Position numbers and translations under genes: made by a program. From Cristatella mucedo (taxonomy: Eukaryota; Bryozoa; Phylactolaemata; Cristatellidae): a stretch of 64,000 bases of DNA. Position 1 is the first letter of the stretch, and every line of letters starts with the position of its first letter. Below, piece after piece: positions 47,839 to 58,199 of the stretch. The notes beneath the pieces are model-generated. The model was not told where the DNA came from, did no database searches, and saw only the letters and a list, made by a program, of their open reading frames with translations. Location of the stretch: contig WPIO01000127.1 of the NCBI GenBank assembly GCA_009760855.2, forward strand, positions 793,501-857,500, written 5' to 3'.

Positions 47839-48513
47839 CTAAAAGCAAGAGCTAGTCGCGGATCTGCTGCAGAAGCTCATATCGGCACGGGAAAAGTACC
47901 ATTGGACACACGTAAGAGCTACTTAACAGCTTAATAAATCGCAGGTAAATCAAATACTAATAGGTACAAATGCATGGCACATCAAACACACAATCAATCA
48001 AAAGCACTTGCTGTTAAGCTAAGCACATGTTCGGAAACTTAACGATCGACCGTGTTGATATAAAGCGAAGATAAACCACAAACAATCGGCTGAAAGGGTG
48101 CCCGACGATGCTACATAGAAAAATGGAGGACTGAACCTAAATGACTGAACTTGTGTGAATGAATGCTCATCCAGCTGTACAAAGGGGTATTGGGGATGCA
48201 ACCCCCCCCCCAAAGGAGGTAAGTTGGTCGCCATTTGTCCCGAGACAATTGCCATACAGACGTATCCATGAGATTTCGTACATGCAGATGTTGAGTCCAC
48301 ACTTTATGTAACCTCACTCTTCAAGCAAATCTAGCATTGGGAACGAGGCAGACACCTTCACAACTATTCTCATTTCGCACGATAATCAAAGAGTCTGGGA
48401 AATTAAGTTTGTTCTCGTTGACCGCAGGCTTCCTGATGGGCATTCGAGCCGTTTGCTTCTAAACTGTCTCGTGCGGTGCCCAATCCGCAATTTTTCCAGA
48501 AACAATTTTCTGG

Positions 48514-48606
48514 CCCACTTTGACATCTGACCCGCATGGCGTTGCCACTTTGACATCTGACACATACACAGCATAGCCACTTTGAAATCTGACCCACGTG
48601 GCATAC
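48514..48606 (+). repeat. 31 bp minisatellite
   Basis: Three copies of CCACTTTGACATCTGACCCG plus a linker, in the last intron of gene A. Confidence 0.85.
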
Positions 48607-48869
48607 TTTGAGTCATTATACTGCTGATGCATGAACAGAATTTCCTAGTTCTGAAGCACACATACTGAGATACACATTTTTGTCCGTCGTTGGAAGGAGA
48701 AGCAGTCGTCCCAGTAAGGAGAAGCAGCTGCCCAAGAAGCCAGCACCAGGAAAGGAGGAAGTCCAGAACAACGACTCCTCGACGTAAAGGCCCGGCGCCA
48801 CGCACTTAGCTTTGTAAGCAGTGCGACTAGCAAAGAAGGCATTTCCCCATCTGAATAAAGGCGTACGTA

Positions 48870-49025
48870 ACCATAACGATAATAATACTTATGTATAGAA
48901 ACATCTGATAACTCAAATCTTTTTATAGGCTCTTTACATACGCTGTTAAGGAAGCACGACAGTATGGTTAGTGGTAGCGTGCACAGTGTCAATGTGTGTG
49001 ATGCACAAGTAACATACATGATATG
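48870..49025 (-). mobile_element. L2 family A 3' tail, diverged, antisense
   Basis: ATAATACTTATG...GATAACTCAAATCTTTTTATAGGC and TATGGTTAGTGGTAGCGTGC correspond to the reverse complement of the tail and 3' UTR. Confidence 0.55.
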
Positions 49026-49205
49026 CTTAGTATATGCATAACATGACTTTCGGGATGACCAGAATTAGATCCATCGAGGATCCATCTTTGATTGGCCACA
49101 ATGCATCCATGTGTACCACAAACCCAGCCTGCCACGACTCGATGCTTGGCCATTCATTAATTCGGTCTTCTGACTCTGAAAGGTCACTCACGTGGCTGAG
49201 ATATT

Positions 49206-49405
49206 AATAATAATACATTTTATAAAGCGCCCTCAGAGAACTCAAATATTTTTACGTGCTTTAAAATTGCTGCAAAGGAAGCACGATCGAATGGTTAGTG
49301 GTAGAATGCTCAATAAACAAGAATAACATGGTTACGGGAGACATGCAGAGGGTCAACATGCAAGTGTGGTTAGTGGCAACATGGAACAGTTTCAGCACGT
49401 ATTTT
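49206..49405 (-). mobile_element. L2 family A 3' tail, antisense
   Basis: TTATAAAGCGCCCTCAGAGAACTC, then GGTTACGGGAGACATGCAGAG and GTGTGGTTAGTGGCAACATG. In the last intron of gene A. Confidence 0.75.
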
Positions 49406-49604
49406 GACTCATGTCCCTCAATAACAATGCCACACGACTCCCCTCTCTCAATGCCTTGTAGCACTTCAATGTCTACATTCAAGGACGCCACGAGTGACCT
49501 CATTCTAAAATTCATTTCTCAATCACAGAAGACTATTACCCCTCTTGATCATATATCCAGGTCCTACTTCTACAATGGATAGATCTGCTGCTCCCATGCA
49601 TAAA

Positions 49605-49990
49605 AAACACAAACGAGTCGTGGCAGACCATCTGAACTCATATATTAAACTTCAAACACTCATAACTCCACATATCCAGCATTGCTTCGGGTTTAAAACG
49701 ACCTTGTTAGCAATGCAGACGTAGGTAGAGTGTCTCTGCTTGTTTTTCGTGATCTCTCAGTAGCTTTTGATACTATCGATCAAGTTCGAGAGCCTCTCAT
49801 TTTTCCTGGGCATCACTGGCAATGGACCTCAGTGATTTAAGTCCTATCTCAATGGGAGACTCCAGAGTATTGAAATGAACCGAAAGAAATCGAAGGAACT
49901 ACTTAAGTAGAGGCCTTGACCTAAGGACTATGCACTTGGTTGGCTTCTCTTCACGATTTATATTCTTCCTCTTGCCGACTAATTACTAGA
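49605..49990 (+). mobile_element. L2 family A fragment, RT N-terminal region
   Basis: HLNSYIKLQTLITPHIQHCF and VGRVSLLVFRDLSVAFDTID in broken frames match the 5' part of the RT, the only copy besides 29690 that reaches this far. Lacks the family tail. Confidence 0.6.
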
Positions 49991-50365
49991 TATGCTTCCT
50001 TTACAAAACATGCACAGCACCTTCAAAAAGAGTTTGCTATCCCTGGGTACTATATAAATGTCCTATTATTATTATTATTATTATTATGCAGGATGATTCA
50101 AACGGAGAGACCAAATCCTGCAAGGAGTATGCAGCTTTCCAACTTCTTCTTTAATGTCGCCATGTCCGGTACCCACGTGATCCAGCTCGGTTGCAGCTGG
50201 ATACAGCAGCCTCCTGCCTTCGTGGTCAAGCCAAGAAAGGAGACAGACAGGTAACTTGTGGCAAATCACATGTCCACCTATGGTACGACACACTGCGACC
50301 AGCGCCGGCTTTGCTATTTGCGTTTTGTTTTCAGGGTCGGAGCAGCAGTAGGTGGGGTGGCATAC

Positions 50366-50502
50366 CTTGCTCTGAATCGAGTAGTAGCCAGGCCGGCTAA
50401 AGACCAGCTCGTTGGAGTCTTTGGAGTCGTTTGACAGCCTTCCCCAGATTTTCGACAGAGTAAAGTCGCACTTGTTATTCGTAGCTAACGACCGACGGGA
50501 TT
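50366..50502 (-). CDS. Gene A exon 5: TNF homology domain, strands up to the Gly-Tyr-Tyr motif
   Basis: 137 nt, phase 1 to 0. Acceptor TGCTCGCTCTCGCAG|AA, donor GAGCAAG|GTATGC. It ends with ELVFSRPGYYSIQSK, which matches the family signature in which a strand with alternating hydrophobic residues leads into Gly-(Leu/Tyr)-Tyr-x-(Ile/Val)-x-(Ser)-Gln. A Trp (SKIWGRL) sits upstream where many TNF ligands have a conserved Trp. The intron after SIQSK falls at exactly the same place as in gene B (after YYYYTVQ). The next exon, 2.5 kb away, restores the strand with Val. This motif and the type II anchor are the main basis for the family assignment. Confidence 0.75.
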
Positions 50503-50699
50503 CTGCGAGAGCGAGCAAAAGACAGCGACTTTTAGGCCCTCTTTTGTAGCGCCCAGCAGCCCTTCGAGCGGCGCCCGCCACTCATAGCCAGCAACGACAA
50601 GTCGGCTCGCAGGGCTGCAGGGTCACGACCGCCGGACTGACGTCATGCTGAGTGCAAGGTCAAGGCGGCAGGGAAGTCATCGCCCAGCTGTAGGCTCAC

Positions 50700-50750
50700 C
50701 CAGGGAGAATCCAGCCAAGTACGGTGACGGAGCCAGCACCTTCATCAGTG
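50700..50750 (-). CDS. Gene A exon 4: start of the TNF homology domain
   Basis: 51 nt, phase 1 at both ends. The acceptor has a clean pyrimidine tract (CCCTGTTCCTCTTGCAG|) and the donor is CCCTGG|GTGAGC. In the phase-consistent frame it gives LMKVLAPSPYLAGFSL, placed where TNF ligands carry the first beta strand (the Ala-His-Leu-Val-Gly region of vertebrate members). The other frames are rejected because one has stops and the other does not match the neighbouring exon phases. Gene B has a 57 nt exon of the same phase class at the same position. Confidence 0.6.
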
Positions 50751-51234
50751 CTGCAAGAGGAACAGGGCAGTTATGCAGGGTCGACCACCTGACCGCTAGC
50801 TGGCTGGAGCGCCGCGTGGCAGATTCACAGGCCGGGACGGCAGACGGACCGACCGTTCACACGGCCACAGCAGCGGTCACACAGTCACGATGGCTGCCCG
50901 CTAGCAGGCGGCCATGTTGCGCAGCAGCAGCAGCAGCAGCAGCAGCATCCGAGCTACAGTGGCATCGAGCTACGGCTTTCGAAGCATCCGAGCAAGAGCT
51001 CAAATGTCCGGCCGTGCGCGATGATCCGACCTCCACAGCTATCCCAGCTATCAGGGAGCGGATGGTGCCAGCGCTCAGCAGGCACCATCCGCTCTCTGCC
51101 GCGTGCGGCTCTTGCGCGCTCTGCTGCTGCATGAGCTACAGCAATTGATCTGCTGTGGAGCAGACGACGCCCTCCTCGACTGACGGGTGCAGCAGAGACA
51201 GCGACGGTGCGATGTCAGCGCCGGCGGCGCCTAC

Positions 51235-51271
51235 CGTCTGTGGCGAACGCCTCTGCGTGCTCGCTTGCGAT
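51235..51271 (-). CDS. Gene A exon 3: stalk mini-exon
   Basis: 37 nt with the acceptor CTCTCTTTGGCAG|ATC and the donor GACG|GTAGGC, phase 0 to 1. It encodes IASEHAEAFATD plus the first base of an Ala codon and lies just after the membrane anchor, where TNF ligands have a stalk. It was found by looking for a phase 0-to-1 exon between the membrane exon and the THD. Gene B has an exon of the same phase and similar size (46 nt) in the same place, which is the strongest support. Too short to identify by sequence alone. Confidence 0.6.
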
Positions 51272-51439
51272 CTGCCAAAGAGAGTGAATCCGTTAGGGAG
51301 ACGTCCGTCCGTCCGTCGGACGCCGAGCTGCGGCCGAAGTCTGCCGGTGCAGCACGCAGCGGCGCAGAAGCGGCTGCCTCCGCCTGCAGACTCTCTGCCG
51401 CCGCCTGCGACTGCTGCTGCTACAGCTGTCAGAACAAAC

Positions 51440-51961
51440 CTTGTGGACTAGGTGGTCGTCCAAGAGTGCCTCGGGCGCCGGCGGGCTCAGATGATGCAGC
51501 GTGAGCCCGGTCAAAATGGCCAGCAGACTGCTGATGGCCAGAAGCAGGGCTGTGACGCCCACCAACGGCCTCGACCTTGGCTGAATATGTTCATAGATGG
51601 ACTCCAAGTAGCCTGAAGGCGGCAGAGCCACGCCGACCAGCACTGGCCTGCAGGGCGGCGCCACCTGGCGGCCATGGCTGGGCCGTATCAGCGGCTTAGA
51701 GCTGTCCGTGGAGCTGGAGCTGCTGACGGTACGCTCGGTAGCGGAGGCCGCCGCCGCTGCTGCTGCGACAGCAGCAGCAGCAGCGGCCGCGGCCGAGCCA
51801 CCGGAAGACGAGCCGCCCACGCCTCCACGTATGGCCGCATAAATGGCCGACAGCGAGTCCTCGTCGTCGTCGCTGGACGACCGGAAGCTAGCAGCATACA
51901 CGGTCGAACAATCGCTCGGGGCTCCTGGTTCCGACGAGTAGCCGGAAACGGCCGGCACGTT
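51440..51961 (-). CDS. Gene A exon 2: cytoplasmic region and transmembrane anchor (type II)
   Basis: 522 nt, phase 0 at both ends. The acceptor is a pyrimidine stretch ending TTTAG|AAC and the donor is CACAAG|GTTTGT. It encodes residues 90 to 263 of the model: a Ser/Asp-rich stretch, a polyalanine run (about 146 to 162), a Ser-rich linker and one strongly hydrophobic segment at about 221 to 244 (core ALLLAISSLLAILTGL) preceded by Arg residues. There is no signal peptide. A single internal anchor with the basic flank on the N-terminal side predicts a type II orientation, N-terminus in the cytosol, as in TNF ligands. No ATG starts this exon's frame; the first apparent start is GTG right after the acceptor, which supports an internal exon joined to exon 1. 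Confidence 0.75.
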
Positions 51962-52904
51962 CTAAAGGAAGAAGCACGCGGGTGGTGGTGGTGAGGCAGT
52001 GTTCAGGAGCGAAATTCAATGTGAAATTCGACGGGATAAGAAGTTCATGAGAGAGAAGGAGGACGAGAGGGGGGATGACAACGTCGGTAGCCGGCATGCA
52101 AACAAAATGAGCTCCACACTGAGCTGCCAGCGACCACGTGACCACGGCTAGCTGACGGTGCGATCTTTAGCAGTGACTTGCTAAACCTGGACCTACGACC
52201 TGGACAGGATTTTATAGCCGTGGCTAATGCTAGGCTTTCAGGCAGACCTAGCCGTAGCAGTGGAACTTGCCACTATCTAGATCGCTTAAACGGAATAAAG
52301 TAAGCAGTCGGGCTTGTGTAGTGCACAACCATTGCTGTATTTGCCACCAGTGACCTCGCATTCTGACATTTACAGCTAATGACTTCGACCGATTGCACTT
52401 TTTGCTGCTACTCTCGTGAGGTCAGCTTGAACCTCAATGCCTAGCATCTTAACAATTCAATACCAATTCAACCGATCAGAGGTCAAGTTAACGTGCCACC
52501 ACGATGGACTATGCTCAAGCAAGCTCAAGCAAGGCGGCTCTACTGAGGTGTACAGCAGCAGCAGCAAGCTGAGTCTTAAAGTTAAGATAGCACAGGTATG
52601 TCAAGGCAAAGGTATCGAGTGCACTAAAGCTGCCGTCCTCCGCACAGCAAACCTGGTACCAGTTAGAAATGCAAAGAAATTACATCTTTTCCTACCTTTT
52701 GGCACTTTATTGTAGGGCTAGGCAGCAGCAGCAGCAAACTTATTCCAAATAAACAGTGCCGGCTTATCTGCTTGATGTGTTCATGCATTAGTGGCTAGCT
52801 ATCCAATATCGTGTTGATACTGTTGCAAGCTTATAGCTCTTTCATAACCTGTAACAGCCTGACTGGTTAAGACGACCCTTTCTTTTAAGTAAACTACTAC
52901 TCCA
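51962..52904. other. Gene A intron 1 sequence
   Basis: A 92-codon plus-strand ORF (52437 to 52715) has no recognised domain. Short CAG runs at 52555 and 52725. Confidence 0.35.
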
Positions 52905-53010
52905 ATGAGCATCTAGGTGGCATATGTAAAAGTGCCTAGAAAGAGACCAAGTTCTCTGATGGCACCATTTAAATGCATTATTACTATTATCATTATTACT
53001 ATTATAATCC
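52905..53010 (+). mobile_element. L2 family A tail fragment
   Basis: AAAGTGCCTAGAAAGAGACC...CTGATGGCACCATTT then ATT-type repeats. Non-coding. Confidence 0.6.
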
Positions 53011-53087
53011 AGAGTGGCTAAGGTCCGGCCTGCATTAGCCATCCGAACATCTACAGTCTACAGACTGCCTATGGTCAGTCTGTAGAC

Positions 53088-53590
53088 TCCTACCTCTCCA
53101 AGTGACCTCAGATCTACTGCTCCACCAGGCAAGACGTTGTATCGCCAGGTTTTCCGAATCAAATCCTTTTGCTACATCTCGTGAGAGCCTCAAATCCTTT
53201 GGAAAAGTGACTTTAGATCGTATGCTCCCAAAGCCTGGTGCTCAAATCACTGGAAGTCAACTCACTGGAACTGACATCACGACATTCCCTGACTTGACAA
53301 TATATAAACAAAAGCTAAACACGGATCTATTTATCACAGTATTTTGTGGGTCCATGTAATTCGTAGTTTGTATGCTTATGCAAGCAGGCAGGTGCACACT
53401 GCCACAAATCATATTTGCATGTTGACCCTGTACATGAAACTTCTAACCAAATCATGCTTGTTGACATTGAGCATGCTACCACAAACCATTGATCGTGTTT
53501 CCTTTATAGCATAGGTGAAGTGCCTAGAGACAGAAAGTTCTCTGATGGTGCTATACAAGTGTATTGTTGTTATAATAATAATTAGTATTA
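53088..53590 (+). mobile_element. L2 family A fragment, C-terminus and tail
   Basis: DLLLHQARRCIARFSESNPF and ESLKSFGKV match the family, then LTIYKQKLNTDLF and a diverged hairpin tail. Confidence 0.75.
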
Positions 53591-54063
53591 CCTCTCCGTA
53601 GCCTGTGGTATCTAGCAGCGACCTCTCCCTGGGGCCTCTAGTCTAATATCATCTGGAGCATTCAGCAACAGCATCACAGGCCAGTGGCCGAAGTGTTTAG
53701 CATACAGGAGAAGGATCTGGTAGCACTAGCACAACTGATTAGGGCTGGCCTCCGACCATGTTTCGGCCCTTACTGACGATTGGTAGCAGGGATGCAATAT
53801 AATTGAATCCCAGAAGTGGACTGCAAGGTGGGCTCGATTGTGCACAAATCAAGTTCAGGTACCTTTTTGGTCTTGTGCAGAGAAGAAAAAATGATACAGC
53901 TGCCAGGCATAGTGCACTAGTGAACTCGTCTAACATTGGGCTAGTGGCTATTTGGATATGCCTCAAAGGGGCGCTCAAATATTGGGTGCACCTCAAAGGC
54001 TAACTAACAGCTCGATTCCTGCCGAGTCGAACTGCCGAAGGCGGCAGTGCAGCTTGAAAAGCC

Positions 54064-54106
54064 ACCATTACCCAGCTGCCACTACCCAGCTGCCACTACC
54101 CAGCAA
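54064..54106 (+). repeat. 14 bp tandem repeat (ACCCAGCTGCCACT)
   Basis: Nearly three copies between gene A exons 1 and 2. Confidence 0.85.
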
Positions 54107-54252
54107 CGTAAGTTATACGTCGGTAAAAGTGTCCGATCGAAAAGGAGCAGAACTTTATTTCGGGAATAACGAGAAGGCTGGCACTTATCAATTGGTCAAT
54201 AAAATATCAATAGAACTATAAATCGAAGATCAGTCGCCTGCTGTAGCGTTAA

Positions 54253-54390
54253 AGTAAGTCTGTTGGCTACCGAATGCGTACCAAAAGCCGCTTAGGCTGT
54301 GAGTGTGCTGTACAAAACTCTCCTGCGTAACACCCACATGGTCTTTATGACTTTGTGGAGTTACAGACGGAGATACATTACATAAGGAGC
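54253..54390 (+). mobile_element. L2 family B tail fragment
   Basis: AAGTCTGTTGGCTACCGAATGCG to GGAGATACATTACAT, matching the 3' end of family B. Confidence 0.75.
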
Positions 54391-54916
54391 CACTTGACAT
54401 GAAACCTACATATCTTAGCTCGCAGCCCACTAGCCTCTGTTTGCACAGACAGCAAGCAAACGTCAAGATTCTGGACAGGCTTTTTTCGGAAGCAGCTCAA
54501 TCTGCTCTCGCAGAGGCAGCAAGCGATCAGCTGTTTCTCGAAGGATTCCTTGTTGGATTGTGAAGCGATCTCTGTCTTTGACTCCCACTAGAGGCTTCGG
54601 GCTGCCTAAGGTGGGCTTATGTAATAAATCTCGCAGGTAGTTACGAGGGCATAATTGCCAGTCCTGTCGAGGACCTGCAGGCAGCATGGATAGACTATGG
54701 GCCGACGGAACTCAAACCCATAGGCAAGTGGCACTCACCTAGTTGCGACGGCCCCCATCAGTACAGGGATAAGCCGTCTAGTTCCGCGAATTCACGCCGC
54801 TGAGTTTCGACCTCAAAGTAGCGCCAGGGAAAGCACAAGGGCGCTACTGCAGGAGCTGCCGCCTGGGGCAGTGCAGACCGCTCGGTCCATGCTGGAGGAC
54901 GCAGGCGGCCATTTAC

Positions 54917-55183
54917 CTTCGTCCTCCGAGTGCGATGTTGCCTACGGCCTGAGTCCAGCTTGTCGTGGCCAGCGCGACCTCTGGCGGCTGGAGCGCATCG
55001 ATCGCTCGACCTCTCCTCCGAGCGATCGGTGCGACGAGATCGACTAGACCGTCCTTGCCCACTCATAGCTGCCGATCGAGGGCGCTTGCTCTGGTCTCCA
55101 GGCGAATGGCTGATGGACACCTCACGGTGCCGCCCTGACCCGAAAAAAGTCCCTAATACATCCGGGTCGTTCGAATGACTCAT
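54917..55183 (-). CDS. Gene A exon 1: cytoplasmic N-terminus of TNF-superfamily ligand
   Basis: First coding exon of the six-exon gene A (55183 down to 47551). It opens with ATG (MSHSNDPDVLG) and runs 267 nt, 89 codons, to a splice donor reading ACGAAG|GTAAAT on the minus strand (phase 0). The peptide is rich in Ser, Arg and Asp with no hydrophobic run, as expected of a cytosolic tail. The phase-0 donor fits the phase-0 acceptor of exon 2, about 3 kb downstream. The same frame stays open past the donor for another 52 codons, so a longer unspliced reading is possible but less likely. The function of the tail is unknown. The family call rests on exons 2 to 6, not on this exon. A 20 bp minisatellite begins about 420 bp upstream. 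Confidence 0.55.
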
Positions 55184-55603
55184 AGGTGACCCTCACCCTC
55201 CGGCTCCCCCCCCCCGGTGTAAACCCAGTGTCAGCAGATCGAGGCTTAGGAGATTACCGAAGCCAGAGAAGCTCGGCCTGGTTTAGACGGCGAGTCTTGC
55301 TTCCTACCTGCTTCTTACCAACTTGGCTCTTTCGTGTCACCAACGCGGCCGAGGCGGTCCAAGACTTAGGGAAGACTCGACGAAGACTCAGCAGCCAAAC
55401 CCAGATCTACTTCTGCGGCCAAGTCTCGGGCAAGACTTAGGGAGTGACCGATCGCAAGCACCGCTCAGGTCACGCCCACTGCGTGAATGCTTGAAAAGGA
55501 ATATCAGTTATCTTTATTTTGAGTTGGAGAGCAGCAAAGGCGATTTAGAGGACATTTCCTTTCATTTTATTGGCGATTGCATTAGTGAAGCACGGCCGTA
55601 AAG

Positions 55604-55884
55604 AAACGCTGCAGCTACTTCCCAAAGGCTGCAGCTACTTCCCAAACGCTGCAGCTACTTCCCAAACGCTGCAGCTACTTCCCAAACGCTGCAGCTACTT
55701 CCCAAACGCTGCAGCTACTTCCCAAACGCTGCAGCTACTCCCAAACGCTTACTTCCCAAACGCTGCAGCTACTTCCCAAACGCTGCAGCTACTTCCCAAA
55801 CGCTGCAGCTACTTCCCAAACGCTGCAGCTACTTCCCAAACGCTGCAGCTACTTCCCAAACGCTGCAGCTACTTCCCGAACGCT
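55604..55884 (+). repeat. 20 bp minisatellite (GCAGCTACTTCCCAAACGCT)n
   Basis: About 14 units, nearly identical apart from one shortened unit near 55735 to 55755 and end variants. Lies 0.4 to 0.7 kb upstream of the gene A start codon. Confidence 0.95.
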
Positions 55885-56155
55885 CAGTGGGCGGAGCCAG
55901 CATGAAGCAAGACTTGAAGCAAAGAACGCCGCTGTCTAAACCTCCGACAAACAGTAAGACCGAAGTAAGACCCGAGTAGGTAGGATGCAGGTAGGAAGCA
56001 AGACTCGCTGTCTAAACCAGGCTTAATGGGTTTATAGCCAATATCTCCAGTTTGTTTCGAGGCTCAGAGCTCAGGCTATGCTCCTGCAATAGCTCTAATT
56101 TAGTGGTCAACTGTCCCAAGCGTGCTAGATAGCTGCTGCGGCCACTCACTTGCCC

Positions 56156-56313
56156 GTGCCGAGCTGGTTTGGTCTAGCGGTTAAGGTGCTTGCCCTGACC
56201 AAGGTCTGACTGAGGTCGTGGGCTCGAGCCCCGAGGCATATGTGAAGCGCCTGAATGGAGATTCAGTTCTCTTAGGGCGCTATATAAATGAATTATTATT
56301 ATTTTTATGGAAT
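56156..56313 (+). mobile_element. tRNA-derived SINE with L2-like 3' tail
   Basis: The head GCCGAGCTGGTTTGGTCTAG contains an A-box-like TGGTCTAGCGGTTAAGG and a B-box-like GTGGGCTCGAGCCC, i.e. an internal Pol III promoter. The tail GTGAAGCGCCTGAATGGAGA...TTCTCTTAGGGCGCTATATAAATG matches the hairpin tail of LINE family A and ends in (ATT)n. It is not a working tRNA gene. Best preserved of three copies. Confidence 0.85.
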
Positions 56314-57886
56314 GTGAATTGCCGCCGACTAATACCCGATGCCATTCTTGATGACGCTTTTGACCTGCTTGCTGCTACCTAGAGCTGGCTGAAATCCACT
56401 AGTAAGCTACCTGAGCATAACTCGTGCCCTCATCCCTCTGCTCTCTGGAGTCAATAACGATGGCAATTGTCGATCCATCGTCACTCGAGCTCCAGTCTTT
56501 GGCAGCTCCCTCGATGCAGCCTGTCAAACTTCTTGTAAGCTAGCAGCAAGTGGTGGCAGTAATCTCTGCCGCTCAGGAAAATACGAAGTCTTGCGTTTGC
56601 ATTCAAGGAAATGAAGACTTTGTTGTGTTATCCCATTGTTATGTTGCCCCATGCTGGCAGTAATGCGTCATCTCAGCGGACTGGGTGAGAGGGCAGCTGC
56701 TCTATTCACAATCTCCGCTGCTTTTGTTGTGAGCATACGAGTTCTAGACCATCAGCCAACTGCAACGACGAATGAAGAGAAAGCATGCAGAAAATGTCGG
56801 AATTGAATGGTGTACACGCCTATCTCCGATTCATATCGTCGCACGCCACCCCGGCGCAGAAAATTCATAGCTGATTGGAGAGAGAAGCAGATTGACCTTT
56901 TCGAAGACCTTCCTGTTTTTGGACAAACAAGCGGAGAACCAGCGGAGGTAATCCTGAGTATTCGTAGGGACTGGCCAATCCATTGCACACCCCTCTTAAA
57001 AAACCCCAATGGCAACGTCAGCTCTTGCCTCTATGGAAACGGCCTTTAGGAGAGGCAGTGCAGCATGGCCCTGCACAGCACAGTCAGAGAAGGAGGCACA
57101 CAAGCTTGATCACGTTCCTGCTTGGTCCCCCCCCCGCGTGGTCCACCCACTGAGTATTTCGATACAGTGAATTTAAAGGTGGAAGATTTATGCGTACACA
57201 GCTTCAAGAGGCCATCAGCAATTGCTGCGATTCGTAAGAAAGGTTGGATAGCTCGGTGCGGCCTTTGATATGGGCAGGTGGTTGGACGGTTGGCTCGGTG
57301 CGGCCTTTGATCTGGGCATGTGGCCCGCCACGGTGGCTCACCACGGATGCACTCCCTTATCTGCGGTGAGTCAGCCCTTAGCTCATATATGCACCCGCTA
57401 GGGGAATAACGACGAGAGTCTCGTTCACCGCTCACAATCGCCCGCTCGCGTCTTCGTGTCTCTGTGAGACTCCACCAGCGAGCGCTGCTGCAGCCGGAGA
57501 CACAGTAACATAACACAGCGAAACGGTTCGAAGTCTCTTTCTCGTTCTGTTCAGCAGTATTTGTGAAGCTGTCAAACTCTGCAATCTCCTCCATCTGTGG
57601 TCCGACAAAGATAGTGCCTCGACCTCTGCCTCTGACAGTTGTGAGCAGACATGTTCGAAGTACTTGAAAGACGTGTGCTCATTGTCTTGAGCCACAGAAA
57701 ATTGATTGATGAGGTCACAATTGATAGCAAATGGATGGTGATGTTAACACTTTTTGAGGGTCTTCAGTCCGCTTCTACTTGATGTTGTTCTTTTTCTGAC
57801 AGTTCGTACTATCGTCGTGGCTATCCCGTAGACAAATAAAACAAGGAAACTTTGTGAAACTCCTTAAATGCAAATCAGGTATGATC
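56314..57886. other. Upstream of gene A: unresolved ORFs
   Basis: Opposed ORFs at 56752 to 57049 and minus ORFs at 57046 to 57695 look somewhat gene-like, but no complete splice model was obtained. See findings for a possible THD-like strand near 56.8 kb. Confidence 0.3.
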
Positions 57887-58030
57887 GCCGAGCTGGGGTG
57901 GTCCAGCGGTTTAGGTGCTCGCCCCCACTAAGGTCTGGCTGAGGTCATGGGCTCGAGCCCGGAGGCATATGTGAAGCGCCTGAATAAAAATTTAGTTCTC
58001 TTGGGGTGCTATACAAAGGAAATATATTTA
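57887..58030 (+). mobile_element. tRNA-derived SINE, second copy
   Basis: GCCGAGCTGGGGTGGTCCAG, A box TGGTCCAGCGGTTTAGG, B box ATGGGCTCGAGCCC, then GTGAAGCGCCTGAATAAAAA and a mutated tail TTGGGGTGCTATACAAAGG. Confidence 0.8.
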
Positions 58031-58199
58031 TGACACCATTTCGAAGCCCCAAATAACGTAACCGCCACAATGCAATAAAGCAATTTTCTGCTATCCGTCG
58101 GAAGTCCACTACACGTAGGCTATGCAAAGCTTCAGTACCATCAGGTATTGTATCCCACTTAAGAAAAAGTGTGATGCAATACCTGAAGTAATATCAATA

